A stretch of 8,868 nucleotides of DNA from Bacteroidota bacterium. Its GTDB lineage: Bacteria > Bacteroidota > Bacteroidia > Bacteroidales > B18-G4. The stretch lies in contig QMPN01000122.1 in the NCBI GenBank assembly GCA_003648575.1, positions 1 to 8,868 on the forward strand, given 5' to 3'. Below the pieces are notes generated by a model that made no database searches, was not told the origin of the DNA, and saw only the letters and a program-made list of their open reading frames with translations. A program made the position numbers and the translations under genes. Of this stretch, positions 6,804 through 8,868 are shown in pieces (positions within the stretch are counted from its first letter, which is position 1; each line of letters begins with the position of its first letter).

Positions 6804-7862
6804 TTATAGCGTTTGTTTGATTTTTATGGTCCGGCCGGTCTTATTGCTTTCAAATGCTTTCTCAATGATAAAGATAACATCTCTGGCTTGCCGGGGCAGC
6901 ACTGCCTGTGGTTTGTTTTTGAACATTACTTCGTAAACATTGTCGTAGAAACCCATATAATTTCCCTGCTGCGTAGGTATCCGGATTGATTTCTGCGGTA
7001 CTGCCTCTCCGGTGCCCAGGGTACCCCAATTTTTTTGATCATCTGCACCCCACTCATCCCCTCTGGGCATATTTCCTGCTTTTAAACAGGCCTCCTGCGG
7101 ATCAAGGCCCCATTTGGAAAAACTTCCCTTGCTGCCATCTAAATTAAAGCGTGGACCTATATTTTTTATCATCATCCCCGCTGTGAGTACGGCAGCCTTA
7201 TCAGTATAATACAATTCAAGATTGAAATGGTCGTCGACCGGGCTTCCTGCTCTTTCAGATCTGAGGGTTGCTTTTATACTTTCCGGCAGCCCAAACAAAC
7301 AAAGTGCCTGGTCGATAAGATGCGATCCCAGGTCAAACAATATACCGCCGCCGGGCAAAACATCATCCCTCCAGGCACCGGGTTTCATATCCGGGCTATA
7401 CCTGTCGAAATGGGCTTCGTAATATTTGATATCCCCGAGTTTACCCTCCTCCAGGAGTTTTTTAATGGTCAGAAAATCACCATCCCACCTGCGGTTCTGA
7501 TAAACGAAAATGTTTTTTCCTGTCCGCCTAGAAATATTGATCAATTCATCTGCTTCGCTGCTTGTCGGAACAAAGGGTTTTTCCACAACAACATGTTTGC
7601 CGGCCTCCAGGCATTCCCTTACCATGGAATAGTGAAATACATTCGGGGTGGCCACAACGATGAGGTCTATGGAATTATCTTTAAGGAGGTATTTATAATC
7701 CTGAATTACATCTACATAGGGATAAATATCTTTAGATTGATAGTGATGACGTTCAACAATTACCGAAAGATAAAAACCGGGATGTGTATGAATAAATGGT
7801 GCATGAAACACCTTGCCCGACAAACCAAAACCTATAATACCGGTATGGATCGTATCGCTCAT
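6804..7862 (-). CDS. Cytoplasmic Gfo/Idh/MocA oxidoreductase (IolW/YdgJ-like)
   Basis: The product is 352 residues with no export signal. The N-terminal NAD(P)-binding fold starts IIGFGLSGKVFHAPFI (9-24), a version of the glycine loop seen in the YdgJ/YvaA (IolW) NADP-dependent scyllo-inositol dehydrogenase group. ATPNVFHYSM (71-80) and EKPF (94-97, Lys95) follow. GGGILFDLGSHLIDQAL (171-187) gives the conserved D177 and H181. The C-terminal half is the usual open beta-sheet domain. Its ATG overlaps the TAA of the upstream TIM-barrel gene (TAATG), a sign of translational coupling. It probably reduces a keto-sugar released or taken up after the envelope steps, or acts on an inositol-like compound. 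The enzyme class is secure; the substrate is not. Confidence 0.88.
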   Translation of the reverse strand: MSDTIHTGIIGFGLSGKVFHAPFIHTHPGFYLSVIVERHHYQSKDIYPYVDVIQDYKYLLKDNSIDLIVVATPNVFHYSMVRECLEAGKHVVVEKPFVPTSSEADELINISRRTGKNIFVYQNRRWDGDFLTIKKLLEEGKLGDIKYYEAHFDRYSPDMKPGAWRDDVLPGGGILFDLGSHLIDQALCLFGLPESIKATLRSERAGSPVDDHFNLELYYTDKAAVLTAGMMIKNIGPRFNLDGSKGSFSKWGLDPQEACLKAGNMPRGDEWGADDQKNWGTLGTGEAVPQKSIRIPTQQGNYMGFYDNVYEVMFKNKPQAVLPRQARDVIFIIEKAFESNKTGRTIKIKQTL

Positions 7863-8707
7863 TAAAGGTGGCTGTTAATAAAGTCGAAACTGCTTTTCAC
7901 GCTTTCAAACCCATCACCCTTAATTATGTCCTGCTCAACAAAAAATTCTTTTAGTCCGGCCGTGGTGGCATGATCGAAAATTGAAGGATAATCGATAATC
8001 CCACTGCCCACTTCTATCATTTCCTTTCCTTCTCCTGCTGCCATATCCTTTACATGCCACAATTCAAATCTACCAGGATAGTTTTCAAAATACTGCAGCG
8101 GGTCTTTGCCTGCATAGTTGATCCAGTAAAGATCAATCTCCATGCAAACAAGTTTTGGGTCTGTCGATTCTAGCAGCAGATCATATGGGATTTTATCATC
8201 AATAGGATAAAATTCGAAATCATGATTGTGATAACCGAACCTCAGCCCATTATCTTCACACATCTTCCCGATGGCATTGAATTTATCCGCCACCTCCTGA
8301 TAGCTCTGTATACTTGCCCGCTGCTCATTGTTCAGCCATGGCCATATGATGTAATCAATCCCGACCTCCCGGTGAGCCTGCAATACCGCGGCTACATCAT
8401 CCTTATGGAAGGTAACATGGGATGCGGTCAACCTCATACCAAGGTCTTCAATAAGTGTTTTAAAATCAATTGGATCCATGCCATAGAATTTTCCATCACT
8501 ATAGCCTGCGGCTTCCAGATTTTTATATCCGATATCCGATATTTTTTTCAGGCTCCCTTCCAGGTCTTCTTTAATCTCGTTCCTCAGGCTGTACAATTGC
8601 AGGCCAATCTTGTTTGAGGGAATCATATTGGCAAGGATATGCCTGGGTGTAAGCATTCCGGCAAGCATTCCGGCGCTGCTAATTTTGATGAAGTTCCTGC
8701 GTTTCAT
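7862..8707 (-). CDS. Tat-type sugar phosphate isomerase/epimerase-like TIM barrel
   Basis: The product is 281 residues. The N-terminus KRRNFIK (2-8) with hydrophobic 9-27 is a twin-arginine signal, so the protein probably acts outside the cytoplasm. The rest is an AP-endonuclease-2/xylose-isomerase-like TIM barrel: IGLQLYSLR (34-42), GYKNLEAAGY (60-69), FGYHNHDFEF (157-166), MEIDLYW (189-195), WHVKD (217-221) and FVEQD (256-260). E190, H218 and E258, with H160/H162 nearby, fit the divalent-metal site of the family. In catabolic clusters like this one such proteins act as isomerases, epimerases or hydratases on keto-sugars rather than on sugar phosphates. The ATG at 8707 sits in the last unit of an 8-bp tandem repeat; no in-frame upstream start extends the protein, because each gives a stop after three codons. 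It is coupled to the next gene through TAATG. Confidence 0.87.
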   Translation of the reverse strand: MKRRNFIKISSAGMLAGMLTPRHILANMIPSNKIGLQLYSLRNEIKEDLEGSLKKISDIGYKNLEAAGYSDGKFYGMDPIDFKTLIEDLGMRLTASHVTFHKDDVAAVLQAHREVGIDYIIWPWLNNEQRASIQSYQEVADKFNAIGKMCEDNGLRFGYHNHDFEFYPIDDKIPYDLLLESTDPKLVCMEIDLYWINYAGKDPLQYFENYPGRFELWHVKDMAAGEGKEMIEVGSGIIDYPSIFDHATTAGLKEFFVEQDIIKGDGFESVKSSFDFINSHL

Positions 8708-8765
8708 TGTTTTATTGTTTCACTGTTTCACTGTTTCATTGTTTCATTGTTTCACTGTTTCATTG
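8702..8765. repeat. Eight-copy 8-bp tandem repeat spanning a start codon
   Basis: On the coding (minus) strand the unit is CARTGAAA, repeated eight times without interruption from 8765 down to 8702. Six upstream copies carry ATG (8763, 8747, 8739) or GTG (8755, 8731, 8723), one has decayed to ATA (8715), and the last copy supplies the ATG of the TIM-barrel gene (8707). Each start is followed by AAA CAR and a stop (TGA or TAA). The array fills nearly all of the 62-base gap to the upstream gene, whose stop ends four bases before it. Units of 8 bp that differ only by A/G suggest expansion by strand slippage. Confidence 0.9.
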
Positions 8766-8769
8766 TTGA

Positions 8770-8868
8770 TTAGACGATCTTTTCGTTTACGGGATCCCAG
8801 AAAACCCTGCGATTTTCTTTGTATGCGATGGTACCCATATGCGCTGCCATGGCTTCTTCGAAACCCTG
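8770..8868 (-). CDS. Gfo/Idh/MocA family oxidoreductase, C-terminal end only
   Basis: The last 32 codons of a protein continue to the right window edge and end at TAA (8772-8770). The visible part includes QGFEEAMAAHMGTIAYKENR and then RVFWDPVNEKIV. This tail, with its 'ENRRVFWDP..E.I' ending, matches the C-terminus of the large envelope-type Gfo/Idh/MocA oxidoreductases of Bacteroidota, the same family as two downstream genes. It would be the first gene seen of the catabolic operon, 62 bases before the TIM-barrel gene. Family assignment from so short a tail is plausible, not certain; signal and catalytic residues are outside the window. Confidence 0.65.
   Translation of the reverse strand, partial: QGFEEAMAAHMGTIAYKENRRVFWDPVNEKIV

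Noticed and set aside
7227..7865. Long open frame on the plus strand opposite the IolW-like oxidoreductase
   Set aside because: It lies antisense to a gene with clear family motifs, has no recognisable domain or promoter, and its length is explained by the codon bias of the opposite strand.
8222..8617. Plus-strand open frame opposite the TIM-barrel gene
   Set aside because: No domain, no promoter, and fully antisense to a well-supported gene.
8702..8765. CRISPR array or protein-coding repeat
   Set aside because: The 8-bp units are contiguous with no spacers, and every reading from an upstream ATG or GTG stops after three codons.

Overview
The window looks like chromosomal DNA of a member of the Bacteroidota, probably Bacteroidales or a relative. 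The evidence is two promoter boxes that fit the TAnnTTTG consensus of that phylum, A-rich leaders with little Shine-Dalgarno signal, and a recognisable Bacteroidota gene order (coaX, outer-membrane protein, TPR protein, lptC, CNNM/CorC-type protein). Nothing looks like phage, plasmid, insertion sequence or CRISPR.

Left half (1-4174, minus strand): an envelope-biogenesis operon reading coaX, beta-barrel outer-membrane protein, secreted TPR protein, lptC, and the start of a DUF21/CNNM 'hemolysin-like' membrane protein cut by the window edge. Genes overlap or lie 16-20 bases apart, so they are probably co-transcribed from a promoter just upstream of coaX. CoaX makes 4'-phosphopantothenate for CoA. 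LptC belongs to the LPS export bridge. The barrel and TPR proteins are conserved partners without an established function.

Middle (4175-4494): a divergent intergenic region with the coaX promoter (minus), a promoter and tRNA-Phe(GAA) gene (plus), and a strong hairpin that can terminate transcription from both sides.

Right half (4495-8868, minus strand): a carbohydrate catabolic operon reading Gfo/Idh/MocA oxidoreductase (C-terminal end only), Tat-type sugar-isomerase-like TIM barrel, cytoplasmic Gfo/Idh/MocA oxidoreductase, Tat-type Gfo/Idh/MocA oxidoreductase, and a DUF1080 lipoprotein. The combination matches gene sets used to break glycosidic bonds by oxidising the sugar at C3, cleaving the 3-keto-glycoside and reducing the product. 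The signals suggest an envelope step (Tat oxidoreductase, Tat TIM barrel, DUF1080 lipoprotein) and a cytoplasmic reductase. The substrate cannot be read from the sequence.

The most unusual structure is a run of eight 8-bp tandem repeats (8702-8765) that includes the start codon of the TIM-barrel gene. Each intact unit carries an ATG or GTG followed by a three-codon mini-ORF.
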